Shown: piece by piece, positions 55,080 to 64,000 of the stretch | Numbering within the stretch: position 1 is the first letter of the stretch | How the letters are laid out: each line of letters begins with the position of its first letter | DNA from: Bathynomus jamesi | Taxonomy: Eukaryota > Arthropoda > Malacostraca > Isopoda > Cirolanidae | NCBI GenBank assembly: GCA_023014485.1 | Contig: JAJOZX010006139.1 | Coordinates: forward strand, 186,001-250,000 | Reading direction: 5' to 3' | DNA length: 64,000 bases | Made by a program: the position numbers and the translations under genes | Notes under the pieces: generated by a model | What the model was told of the DNA's origin: nothing | The model's database searches: none | What the model saw: the letters and a program-made list of their open reading frames with translations, nothing else

Positions 55080-56640
55080 TTGCTTCTCAAAGGGTGACTA
55101 CATTAGATTTAGGGAGTTGTTAGGCTCAGTAAAGTGGGATAATGAATTTGCCAATAAAAATGCTATTGAGATGTGGTCTAGATTCAAAGAAATTTTAGAG
55201 GATGTACAATGTAGGTGTATTCCTTTCAGAACTGTTAGGAATAACAAGATTAGGAAACCTTTGTGGTGGAATAGGGAAATATATATTTAGCTAAAATTAT
55301 TAAAAATAAAAAAAGGTCATTCAGGGAATTTAAAGGCAGTGATAGGTTTTTGGACTTGGATAATTATGGACAGTTAAGAAATAAGCTAAATAGTTTGATT
55401 AGGAAGAGCAAAAGGCATAGTGAAATAAATCTAGCTAGAAATAGCAAAAAAGATCCAAAGAAATTTTTTAGTTTTTATAAACATCATAATAAAAAGCATG
55501 ACAGGATTGGCCAAATAGAACATGATGATAAGATATTTGAAAAAGATGATAAATTGTTAGTATTTTTAATGATTTTTTTAGCTGTTTTTACTGAGGAAAA
55601 TTTAAATAACTTTGATTTTAATTCTTTAGATCCTGTAAATTCATTCTTGATCATATTCATATAACGAAGGCTGATGTCAGGCAAGTGATTCATACACTGA
55701 AGTCAAATAAGGCTGCTGAAGCTGATAATATATTTGCTAGGATTCTCAGAGAAGGGGAAGAAAGCTTATCTGAGGCACTAACTTTTGTTTGCTAGGTCAA
55801 TTAATTATGCAGAAGTACCAGATGAATGGAAAAAGCAAATGTAGTGCCCATTTACAAAAAAGGTAGTAGGAGGTTGGAAATTATAGGCCTGTTAGTTTGA
55901 CATCATTGGTAGGAAAGATACTAGAAAGAATTATAAAGAATAATATTCAAGATCATTTGGAGAATTTTAATCTTATTTCAAGTTCACAACATGGATTTAG
56001 ATCAGGAATGTCTTGTTTGTTTAATCTCTTGGACTGTTTGGAATTTGTAATTGATCAGGTAGATAATGGAAATTATGTAGATGTTATTTATCTGGATTTT
56101 AGTAAAGCATTTGACAAGGTTCCATATAAATTCTAAATAAATTCTATCTAAATTAAAAGCTCATGGGATATTTAGGTCAGTTATAAATTGGGTAGAAAAA
56201 TGGTTTGAAGACAGAGAACAGAGTAATTCTAAATGGTCATGAATCTAGGTGGCAGAAAGTGAAAAGTAAGGTACCACAGGGATCAGTTTTAGGTCCATTA
56301 CTCTTTACTTTATATCTAAATGATTTAGAGAAAGGAGTAGGTTGCAAAATTTCTAAATTTGCAGATTATACAAAAGTATTTGCTCCAGTTACAAATATAG
56401 AAAATGCTTATAGACTGGAAAGGATCTTGATAGATTAGTTGCTTGGGCCAGTAAATGGTAGATGGATTTGAATGTTGAAAAATGCAAGTCGTGCATTTTG
56501 GTAGAAATAATGAAAACTTTAGTTATGAGATGCAAGGGAACTGGTTGGAGGATGTTGGACAGGAAGGGATTTTGGCATTATAGTTTGTAGTGATCTAAAA
56601 TTTTCTAAGCAGCACTTAGAGCTAGAAGTAAAGCAAATAA
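55080..56640 (+). pseudogene. LINE L-a ORF2 linker and reverse transcriptase
   Basis: 55080-55664 is the linker (MWSRFKEILEDVQCRCIP, RNSKKDPKKFFSFYKHHNKKH). Next come NYAEVPDEWKKANVVPIYKK-like sequence, TSLVGKILERIIK and SSQHGFRSG, and YLDFSKAFDKVPYK (catalytic Asp, RT motif A) at about 56090-56130. VPQGSVLGPLLFTLYLNDL and KFADYTKV follow at about 56265-56365, where the catalytic ADD box is ADY, a disabling change, then HFGRNNENFSYEMQG. Small gaps shift the frame several times. Confidence 0.87.
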
Positions 56641-56852
56641 AATGTTGGTATTATTAAGAGGAATGTTAGTTACAAGAGTAAGGAAGTCATCTATAAATTA
56701 TATAATTCAGTTAATATTTTTACATGACATGGGCTGGACCTGTAAATCAAAATAACTTTTTATGAGGTAGTTTTAGTCACTTTATTCAAATTTGTCATTC
56801 ATTTTTTGTGCAAATGCATATTAATGGTGAAAAATATGATACTAATAATATA

Positions 56853-57609
56853 CAGGGTGGGCCGTAAATTTCCATACATAGGAAAAATTAAACGTTTGTT
56901 TTTATGTTTCAGATACCCTAAGAATATGCGTTTGACGTAAGATCTTGTTTACTGATGAAGCAAATTTTTACGTCAATGGAGAGGTTAATCGGCAAAACAT
57001 ACGTTATTGGAGTAATGCTAACCCTAACTGGCTGAGTCCGACGAAGATGCAAGGTGCCGGTAAAGTGATGGTGTGGGCCGGGATATGGGTGACAGAATTA
57101 TTGGACCAATTTTTGTCAGTGGAAATCTTAATGCCGAAAGGTATCTTAACATGTTGCAAGAAGAGATTTTCCCATCCCTGCAAACGAGGAAGTAACTTCC
57201 CAGTTTACTTCCAGCAAGATGGAGCTCCACCTCATTATGGTCTTCACGTGCGTCGGTATTTGGATCAGCAGCAGTTTCCGGATGCTTGGATTGGTCGGCG
57301 TGGTCCGTGGAGTGGCCTCCCAGATCCCCAGATCTCACCCCCCTTGATTTCTATCTTTGGGGGCACTTGAAGGCCATGGTGTATCAGGAAAAGTTACAAG
57401 ACATAAATCATCTAAAGGAACGTATCACCAACGCCATTACAAGCATAACGTCAACCGTGCTAATGCGTGTTCATCAACAGTGGGGAACACGTATTGAAAT
57501 GTGTTTTCAAAACAATGGCAACCATGTAGAGCATATTATATAAATAAAAATGGTTGTCCATAACAAAATGTTTATTTTTCCTATGTATGGAAACTTACGG
57601 CCCACCCTG
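56853..57609 (+). mobile_element. mariner-superfamily element, deleted
   Basis: TIRs CAGGGTGGGCCGTAAATTTC and inverted CAGGGTGGGCCGTAAGTTTC, TA at 56851-56852 and 57610-57611. 757 bp. Confidence 0.93.
56943..57543 (+). pseudogene. mariner-superfamily transposase, catalytic half
   Basis: [21 protein letters not shown] (first Asp), MVWAGIWG, a shifted middle, [12 protein letters not shown] (second Asp) and, after another shift, [20 protein letters not shown] (third acidic position Asp) to the stop at 57541. The N-terminal HTH is deleted. At least three frame changes. The PDLTPLDF box and spacing point to a DDxD member outside classical mariner, common in insects; subfamily not assigned. Confidence 0.85.
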
Positions 57610-57725
57610 TATATAGGTATATATAAATACACTCATTTTTGGTCCAATGAGTATAATTTTGGGCTATTTTTTTGCTACTCTGCAACTTAATTTTTATTTT
57701 TGTTCTGGCTATTTTTTTTTTCTAA

Positions 57726-57950
57726 TTGGATTCAGTATGGTGGGGTTTTGTGATAGAATTATGGTGCCATTGCCATTCATGTGGTTTCGACTTTGAGAAC
57801 TTGTTCGTCATGTGCCCTAGAGAAGACAAAGCATTGGATGTTTTTATCAATTATGGTGTTATTCTCTCATCCTTAACTTGCCCGAAATGTGACAGTGAGT
57901 GCCTAATATGAAAAGATTGGAAGATATTTAGGTGAAATAACCAATATTAA
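57726..57950 (+). pseudogene. Merlin-like transposase N-terminal zinc domain
   Basis: CHCHSCGFDFENLF, DKALDVFINYGVILSSLTCPKCDSECLI then a stop and KDWKIFR. The two Cys pairs and the spacing match 62391-62778 (CQSCELDFEDL...CPKC). No downstream catalytic domain remains. The start is not defined. Confidence 0.7.
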
Positions 57951-58194
57951 CCTGTTAGGTCAACTGAATGCCCAGTTAGGTCAACTGTACGCCCTTGATG
58001 ATTAGTTAGGTTAAGTCATGATATTTTTGTTAGTTTAAACAAAAATGAATAGAGCAAACTTTTCTGGTTAATTTTGATGTTTTTGCACATTTCCTGTGGT
58101 AATGCATTATTTACGGTACGAGATCTCACAACATGAACATGTTAGATTATGCTTTATTGTATAAAATATAGTCAAAAATACATATTTCAAGTGT

Positions 58195-58320
58195 ATTTGT
58201 GTGTGCTTTGTTCGAATATGACCTTCATTTCTTGTGCAAATGAACAGAAATACAGTTGTCATTGCATGGCCCAAACACATATTTCTGTTCATTTGAACAA
58301 GAAATGAAGGTTATATTTGA
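58195..58320. repeat. Hairpin repeat in Merlin-like element
   Basis: GACCTTCATTTCTTGTGCAA and ATGAACAGAAAT are followed about 25 bp later by their inverses, forming a stem of about 45 bp. Confidence 0.8.
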
Positions 58321-58399
58321 ACAGCTCACACCAAAATACACTAGAAAAATATATTTTTTATTTCAACTTCAGGCCATGTCATTTGTGACATAATTACCT

Positions 58400-58743
58400 A
58401 TAATTCTTGTGTTAGGTTTCACTTAGAATACTGCTTTCAAGTTTAGCCCCCTCACCTTAGACATGATATTGATATGTTTGAAGGTGTGCAACATAGGGCA
58501 ATCAAGCTTATCCCTAACCTAAGAAGTTTGGAATACAGGGATAGATTAAAGGAATTAGGTATGTTCAGTTTTGAGAGACATTGTATGAGGGGAGATATGA
58601 TACAGATGTTCAAAATGTTTTCAGGTTTGGACAATTTAGATGTACAATGTACAGTATGTAACTTTCTCTCACTAGATACTGATGGGATAACTCATAGGCA
58701 TAATAAAAAAATTACAAAACAGACTTGTAGACTTGATCTATGA
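58400..58743 (+). pseudogene. LINE L-a ORF2 C-terminal domain
   Basis: VQHRAIKLIPNLRSLEYRDR, FERHCMRGDMIQMFKMFSGL and RHNKKITKQTCRLDL before the stop. Matches the minus-strand copy at 39107-39484, with a small insertion (VQCT) after NLD. Followed by 3' UTR up to the element C insertion. Confidence 0.87.
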
Positions 58744-58863
58744 AAATACTTTTTTAGTCATAGAGTAGGTAGTAAATTTTTGGAATGACTTGCCAAATGA
58801 TATGGTAAACAGTAGCTCATTAGTTAATTTTAAGAGAAATTTACACTCATGAGTGAGAGAGAT

Positions 58864-61816
58864 TAGGATGGACCATAAAATTGAAGTTTTGATTTTTTGT
58901 TATTGCCGGGCGGTAACTTGTGAGGATGAATGAGAAAACACCTCTGGCCAATTTTTTCCCAAATCAATCACTTTTTAGGGGTAGCACACAGTACTTCATT
59001 TTTGCACTTTTGCACTACCTAGTAGATTTACTTGTATATTATATTCCAGTTCCAGTAATACATATTTTCCTTGACAGATTATTGGTGTAGTGTTCATTGG
59101 TGTGTTTAGTGGTTGGATATATGATGACAAGTTCGAAGCTCTTGCTTTTATCTCCTTGAAGGAGATAAAGTGAAGGACAAGCTTCTTGGAAGCAAATTAC
59201 CATCACATGGAGAAGTATTGTCATGCTTCCTTCATCACCACACTAATCTCAAGGAGGAGTTGAAGGAAAGTGCTCAAGTAGTGTGGGGTCAACTTGAAAT
59301 ATTTTGTAACAAAGCTCGAATCCTGACAAAGGAAAAATACAAAGGAATCCAAAAGATCTTGGACCTTCACCAAGATTGGATCAAAATAAAAAAAGGACGA
59401 ATGAGGAGGAGCCAGAAGCAGGTGAGTTGGATGATCAATGATAAATAAAATAGTTTCTCGAGAGTATGACATATTATACTGTACAATAGTCAATACATTT
59501 ATCATATATATATTATATATATTTATTATTTATACTTAGGTGTACAACGAAGAGGGATTCAAGGAGACACTTCGGAACCTATTTGATATGGCACATGCTG
59601 ATGCCTTCTCTAATCAAAAACCCAGAAGACAAGGCCTTCTTGCTGGCCCAGCGAGAGCCTGGAAGACGGGGATGCATGGTGGGAGTAGACAGAAAAACAG
59701 CAGAAAAAGAAAAACAAGCTGCCCACAGGAAGATGGAGGAGGAGATGCGAAAGAGAAAGGTGAGATTGTTCTTCAAATTCCTACTTTCATTTGATTGCAA
59801 TGATTAGGTTGTTCATTAACACTAATTGTCCATTTTCTTCGATTGTATTGCAGGCAGTCAATGAAGGTGCATCAACGTCGGGTACAGCAGTATTGGTGTC
59901 CTCAACAGAATCCTCAGTCACTGACGAGTCATCCTCCACCGAAGATGAATGGGCAAAAGGTGGAAAGCGACCTCCAAAACAGGTGAAAAGAGTCAAGAAT
60001 GTGATAACATCAAATCTAGCTGCTGCCCTAGATCGGACACACACTACGGACAGGATGGCAACCTACATAATAGCAGAGACTGCATTGAGCCTTGGCCACA
60101 GCCCAATGAATTTTAACATCACCCGGACCTCCATCAAACGGCAGAGAGAACGACATCGGATCATGATCTGCAATAGCCTAAAAGCTTCCTTTCAGTCCGG
60201 TCCTGCAATCATCCACTGGGATGGAAAACTTATTCCAGACCACCTCAACACCAGAGACCATGCGCATGTGGATCGGCTGCCTGTGCTCATTTCCTCCTTT
60301 TTGGGTCAATCTCAGCTCCTTGCAGTCCCCAAAATACCAACTGGATCAGAACACCACCAAGCCAGCGCAGTTTTTGAATTATTGACTGATTGGGGCCTCG
60401 AAGAATCTGTCGTGGGGATGTGTTTCGACACCACTGCCTCCAATGCTGGTCGTTTGAATGGAGCGTGTGTTGTTGGAGCAGAAGTTGAAGAAAGACCTTC
60501 TCCATTTTGCCTGCCGTCATCACATCATGGAAGTGATGATCGGTGGAGTTTTCACTGCTTGCTATGGCCCAAAAGTGGACCTGATGTTCCATTGTTCAGC
60601 AGGTTTCAGAGCAAATGGACCTTCATGACACAGGAACATACGGCACCAGATGGGATGATGAAGAGGTGCATCGACTCTTGGCCCCCATTAGAGATTGGAT
60701 TCTCCGCTTTGCTGAGGAAAAACACTCCTCAAAATCCTTTCGAGATGACTATCAGGAATTCCTCGATCTGTCCATCATTTTCTTGGGAGGGAGCATTGAC
60801 AACTACACCTTCAAGCGACCTGGCCCCATGCACCAAGCCAGATGGTTATCTAAGGTGATCTATTCATTGAAGATGTGGCTGTTCAGGGGACAAATCCCAG
60901 CCCTCACTCCACAAGAGCAAAAGTGTCTTAAGGATGTCAGTGTCTTCGCTTTCCATCTACCTGCAGGCATGGATGACAGCGCCAATAGCTGCTGCTGCGC
61001 CTCGCAGCGACCTCAGTCTTCTGCAGAGTCTTCGGGAATACCATGACCCCAAAATTTCGGAAGTGGCATTAAAAAACTCAGCGGTCATCTTTGGTATCTT
61101 TCGGAAGAGATGGTGGGCCTCGCGATTTTCAATCCTGAGGTGTCTGAAGAGACTAAAACAGCAATGGTGAAGGCGATGGAGGAAGTTGAAGGAAAGCCTG
61201 ATTGCCAGAAGAGAAGGAAAGGTGTTGCTGAGGGCGCTTCAATCGAGTCACTAGCAACAGCAAACTCATAAAGACTGCTGTTGTCTCTGGGGTCAGGTGT
61301 GGGATACCTGAGGAAGGAGGTGCAGGATTGGGACAGTGATCCTGATTACCAAATAGCGAAGAAATCAGTGGCAAACCTCTCTGTCGTGAACGATCATGCA
61401 GAGAGGGGGGTTGCTCTCATTAATGAATACAACGGCTGCCACACCAGGAATGAGGAACAACTGCAGTATCTCCTGCAAGTTGTTGCTAACTACAGGAAGC
61501 AGTTTCCTCAACCACTGAAGTCAGCCTGGCAACTGGGCGAGAAAACAAAGATCAAATGAGGTGCAGAGGGAATTGTTAGTCAATTCATTTCGGAATTGTT
61601 AGTTACCCTAATAGTCATGTACTGTCACCAAGATTAACTTTGCTATGATTTTCAGATTATACCAAAACTTCAAGTGTCATGTGCTACCCCTACAAATTAA
61701 CTGATTCAAATAAAACTTTCCCAGAGGTATTTTCTCATCCATCCTCATAAGTTACAACCCAGCAATAAAAACAAATCACAAAAAAAATTCCACCCCTATA
61801 AGAGTGGACCACCCTA
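58864..61816 (+). mobile_element. Element C: TAGG-ended transposon with an unnamed gene (family Y)
   Basis: Ends TAGGATGGACCA and inverted TAGGGTGGTCCA; arms of about 130 bp share GTAACTTGTGAGGATG-type sequence and GGGGTAGCACA. Flanks GAGAGAGAT (58855-58863) and GAAAGAGAG (61817-61825) fit a 9-bp duplication with two mismatches. Inserted in the 3' UTR of LINE L-a. 2953 bp. Confidence 0.8.
59170..61559 (+). pseudogene. Family Y transposase candidate of element C
   Basis: Exons: about 59170-59418 (GTGAGT donor), 59540-59760 (GTGAGA donor) and 59854-61559, all with AG acceptors. At least four shifts (near 59600, 60475, 60565, 60610) and a few stops. Motifs in order: IIHWDGKLIPD (Asp 1), DRLPVLIS, GMCFDTTASNAG (Asp 2), ACRHHIMEV (Cys-His), LSIIFLGG, HQARWLSKVIYSLKMWLF, HLWYLSEEMVGL and VVNDHAERGVALINEYN (Glu). 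The order Asp, Asp, C-H-H and a late Glu parallels the hAT catalytic core, though sequence similarity to hAT is not evident. This family is widespread in invertebrate genomes but nameless to me. The N-terminus (KLLGSKLPSHGEVL) has no known domain. Confidence 0.72.
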
Positions 61817-61849
61817 GAAAGAGAGTATGTAGATTGTATGGCAATATCC

Positions 61850-62150
61850 TATTTTGGGTACTTCTTTACTATTGGTATAATATTATAATGTTTCAGACCA
61901 ACAAAGACCCTAGGATCCATTCATGGCTGGTCTACCTAACAGTGTTCGTAATTGTGTATTGTGCATGTCCTCCATGGTGGCAGAGGGGACCTACAATTTA
62001 TGTGAGTTCCGAACCACAAGGCCTTAATTTTACTACCTTAAACTATACCCAATCTGTCAACATATGCGTCTAATCGATTTTTAAACATGTTTATAGACGT
62101 GCTACTAATTACTTCTACTGGCAAACTATTCCAGCTGTTGGTAATTATTC
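61850..62150 (-). mobile_element. LINE 3' end, third family (L-c)
   Basis: Minus strand reads NSWNSLPVEVISSTSINMFKNRLDAY then a stop and 3' UTR. It is continued upstream (63080-63180) by LTSRRFKTAVAKNFFMHRIVNSW on the far side of the Merlin-like insert. This FF-x-RVxxxWNxLP ending is typical of CR1/L2-like ORF2 C-termini. Confidence 0.65.
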
Positions 62151-62194
62151 ATTTTTTGACCCAGTCTCTTTTTATAATGAGAGCAAACTTTGGT

Positions 62195-62340
62195 CAATTT
62201 TGAGGTGTTTTGCATGAATCTGCCATCTGTTTCCTGTGCAAATGCGTAGTTTTCAGATATCGTCATCTCAAAAACTACGCATTTGCACAGGAAATGGATG
62301 TCAGATTCGTGCAAAACACCTCAAAATTGACCAGAAAAGT
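62195..62340. repeat. Long hairpin in Merlin-like element
   Basis: Arms TGGTCAATTTTGAGGTGTTT through CTGTGCAAATGCGTAGTTTT and their inverse, separated by about 10 bp around ATATCGTC. Confidence 0.85.
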
Positions 62341-62390
62341 TTGCATTCGTGCTAAACCACACCTAACCCTAACCTAACCTAACCACCTTA

Positions 62391-62778
62391 TCACACCTTC
62401 ACCACAAAAAGATTTCCAGTTAACAATGGACTCGCTACTAGTTTTATAACTTTCTCGGCATAACATTGTGAAAAATATTTTCGCGAATAAATATTTATGA
62501 ACCGGAGGTTTTTATTCACTGAGAAGTTGCAATGTTCCAGCCATGTGCCCTTAAAGATAGAAACAGTAAATCCACACTCACGCTTATTTTTTGGATTTTT
62601 TTTACGGCACCTAAACATCTTCGAGTCTTGTCTTAAAATACAGGCAGTATTACATTTAGGGCAAATCACGGATGTCGGAATTATGCTGTGATTGAAAAAC
62701 ATCTAAACTTTTATCTTCATCAAGGCCAACAAGGCAGATTAGGTCTTCAAAATCAAGTTCACAAGATTGACACGTCAT
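62391..62778 (-). pseudogene. Merlin-like transposase N-terminal zinc domain
   Basis: From the Met at 62778: CQSCELDFEDLICLVGLDEDKSLDVF, one lost base near 62700, then NHSIIPTSVICPKCNTACILRQDSKMFRCRKK and CGFTVSIFKGTWLEHCNF. The ribbon (C-C, C-C, FRC, CG) and the following SIFKGTWLE helix correspond to the N-terminal half of ISXO2/Merlin transposases. The catalytic domain is missing; the frame runs out into the hairpin side at 62391. Confidence 0.75.
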
Positions 62779-63079
62779 GATCCTAGAATGAAAATCACCA
62801 AACTAACAAGTAACAGAAAGAAGTAGGCAAAATCAAGAAAAAGTAGCCAAAAATAGCCAAAAAATCTCCAAAAAAAAGGGAGCCAAAATAAACAAATTAA
62901 CCGAAATTTATATATACATACATATTAGAAAGTAGAAAATATTTTTTTTTTTATAAAAAAGTACATTTTATACAAATTTGCACAAGATAATATATATATT
63001 TTCTTATTCAGTTTTGATTGGTTATTCAATATATATTGCTGTTACAGCTGGGTGTGACTGGGTCAAAAAACGAATATTA

Positions 63080-63180
63080 ACCCAGCTATTTACTATTCTA
63101 TGCATAAAAAAGTTTTTGGCAACTGCTGTCTTGAACCTTCTACTTGTCAACTTACACACAAGAACAAGAAATTTTTATAG
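63080..63180 (-). pseudogene. LINE L-c ORF2 C-terminal piece
   Basis: CKLTSRRFKTAVAKNFFMHRIVNSW on the minus strand; joins NSWNSLPVEV at 62150 when the Merlin-like element is removed. No RT part remains in this window. Confidence 0.65.
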
Positions 63181-63720
63181 TGAGCACACTAGGGGCCACT
63201 TCGGCCCATTGAGGTGGCTCCACTATGTAAAAACTGCCTGTATATTGGCAACAACCAATTTTTACAAAACTAATTATCAATTTAAAACTAATTAATTATC
63301 AATTTAAAACTAGAGATAGAATCTCTGGAATCCAGAGGATCGCAGTCATAATAGGCTACTATCCACAAATATGTTACACTCTATATCTATTTATAACTGA
63401 CATGCAAATATATCAGATCTAAAGAATCCAGTCAATTTCATTATGGTACCCATCAATAGCAATACCTTGCCAACCAAAAATGTCACGGTCCATATCAATT
63501 GTGGACCAAGTCACAATTTACAACCATATACATTACTATATACTTAAGAGGAAAAGTGTAGGTGTGGCTGTAAAGACTGTACAGTAATGTAGAAATGTGT
63601 GGCGCCCCATTTTGGGTCTCCCATTTAAAGGTGTTTGTAGGGCAAGTGAAGATCATGAGTTTTTCAATACCTCACAGTACTCTGGGGAGCAACGCTCAGC
63701 AGAGGAATCTCTTCAAATGG
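63181..63720. other. Unassigned spacer
   Basis: AT-rich; a direct repeat AATTATCAATTTAAAACTA occurs twice at about 63272 and 63294. No gene seen. The right part is probably LINE 3' UTR. Confidence 0.4.
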
Positions 63721-64000
63721 GGTGTGTAAGAACAGAGAGTATCCCCTAACCCAAGATGCTGCCTCTCTATATCCCACAACACTTGTGTTGAGCTGTGGGA
63801 TTTATCACCTAAATGCACATAATATATATGAAATAAACTAGTACCATTCATGCAATAAAAATGGGCTTAAACACTATCACCAGATGTCCCTTGCAGACAT
63901 CAAACTATCCAACCTTCTTTTGAAAGAATCAAGTGTATCTGAAGTCACCACTTCTTCTGTCAGACTGTTCCAAAACTTAATTACTCTGTTTGTAAAACTA
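63721..64000 (-). mobile_element. LINE 3' end (ORF2 C-terminus and UTR), continues beyond window
   Basis: Minus strand from 64000: SFTNRVIKFWNSLTEEVVTS, DTLDSFKRRLDSLMSARDIW and a stop near 63880, then 3' UTR. Same kind of C-terminus as L-c but not the same copy. Truncated by the window edge. Confidence 0.75.

Larger units (their letters stand above)
56709..58394 (+). mobile_element. Merlin-like element in LINE L-a
   Basis: Interrupts the LINE between TATATAATTC (56708) and ATAATTCTTGTG (58400). Inner inverted words TGACATGGGCTGGACCT and AGGCCATGTCA mark the ends. It carries the N-terminal zinc-binding part of a Merlin-like transposase, a GGTTAGGTTAAG module, a hairpin (58195-58320) and a nested mariner. 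Confidence 0.6.
53640..61880 (+). mobile_element. CR1-like LINE (family L-a), long plus-strand copy
   Basis: Order: ORF1 with an esterase domain (about 53860-54225), endonuclease (54380-55010), linker and RT (55080-56640), C-terminus (58400-58743) and 3' UTR. Interrupted by the Merlin-like element 56709-58394 and by element C 58864-61816, after which 3' UTR words (TATGTAGATTGTA) resume to about 61880. Inactivated by many small lesions. Confidence 0.87.
62151..63080 (-). mobile_element. Merlin-like element in LINE L-c
   Basis: TIRs ATTCATTTTTTGACCCAGTC and inverted ATTCGTTTTTTGACCCAGTC. It contains a strong hairpin (62200-62335, arms with TTTCCTGTGCAAATGCGTAG), an AACCTAACCTAACC tract near 62365 and a zinc-domain gene on the minus strand. 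The target duplication is unclear. Confidence 0.72.

Noticed and set aside
1..64000. CRISPR arrays, bacterial operons, tRNA or rRNA genes
   Set aside because: No regularly spaced repeats, no ribosome-binding-site-led gene strings, and no cloverleaf or rRNA core sequences were seen; spliced genes and LINEs show a eukaryotic source.

Overview
This window looks like a piece of a large, AT-rich, repeat-laden metazoan genome, most likely an arthropod. The evidence is eukaryotic throughout: GT-AG introns inside several coding fragments, APE-type LINEs, and DNA transposons of the mariner, Tc1, pogo/Tigger, piggyBac, hAT and Merlin-like groups. An interstitial (TTAGG)n tract at 48852-48884 matches the arthropod telomere unit. 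I see no host single-copy gene, no tRNA or rRNA, no bacterial or phage gene organisation and no CRISPR. Practically every base that can be assigned belongs to transposable elements, nearly all broken, so most genes are entered as pseudogenes.

Layout. 253-1602 is a mariner. About 1739-13602 is a Tc1 element used as a landing site: an APE-type LINE (3796-8827) split its transposase gene, and that LINE was then hit by a hAT MITE (5202-5607) and a piggyBac (6613-8530). A second piggyBac, fused head to head with a truncated copy, makes a large palindrome (8972-13516). 14035-20808 is an element with about 460-bp terminal inverted repeats (TIRs) carrying an unnamed zinc-binding protein gene, itself split by a hAT (16468-20168). 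22530-27306 is another long-TIR element with a 4-bp target duplication, inserted in a degraded Tigger. 28334-29695 is a Tigger.

29812-38332 is a three-level nest. A hAT holds element A (30960-38195), and A holds element B (34534-37574). A and B encode the same unnamed, RNase-H-like protein family; B has a clean 9-bp target duplication and removing it restores the reading frame of A. Element C (58864-61816) carries a second unnamed hAT-like protein family, with the same TAGG termini and a probable 9-bp duplication. These elements are the best candidates here for an undescribed transposon group.

38900-49600 and 53640-62150 are built on CR1-like LINEs in both orientations, riddled with MITEs, a hAT (39491-43312), a second hAT (49914-51807), several Merlin/ISXO2-like elements and foldback elements. 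Some of the small palindromic elements share a GGTTAGGTTA-containing core. The right end (63180-64000) is another LINE 3' end on the minus strand. Since almost everything is mobile DNA, the genes do not cooperate in a pathway; the story is one of successive insertions, whose order can be read from the nesting and the target-site duplications.
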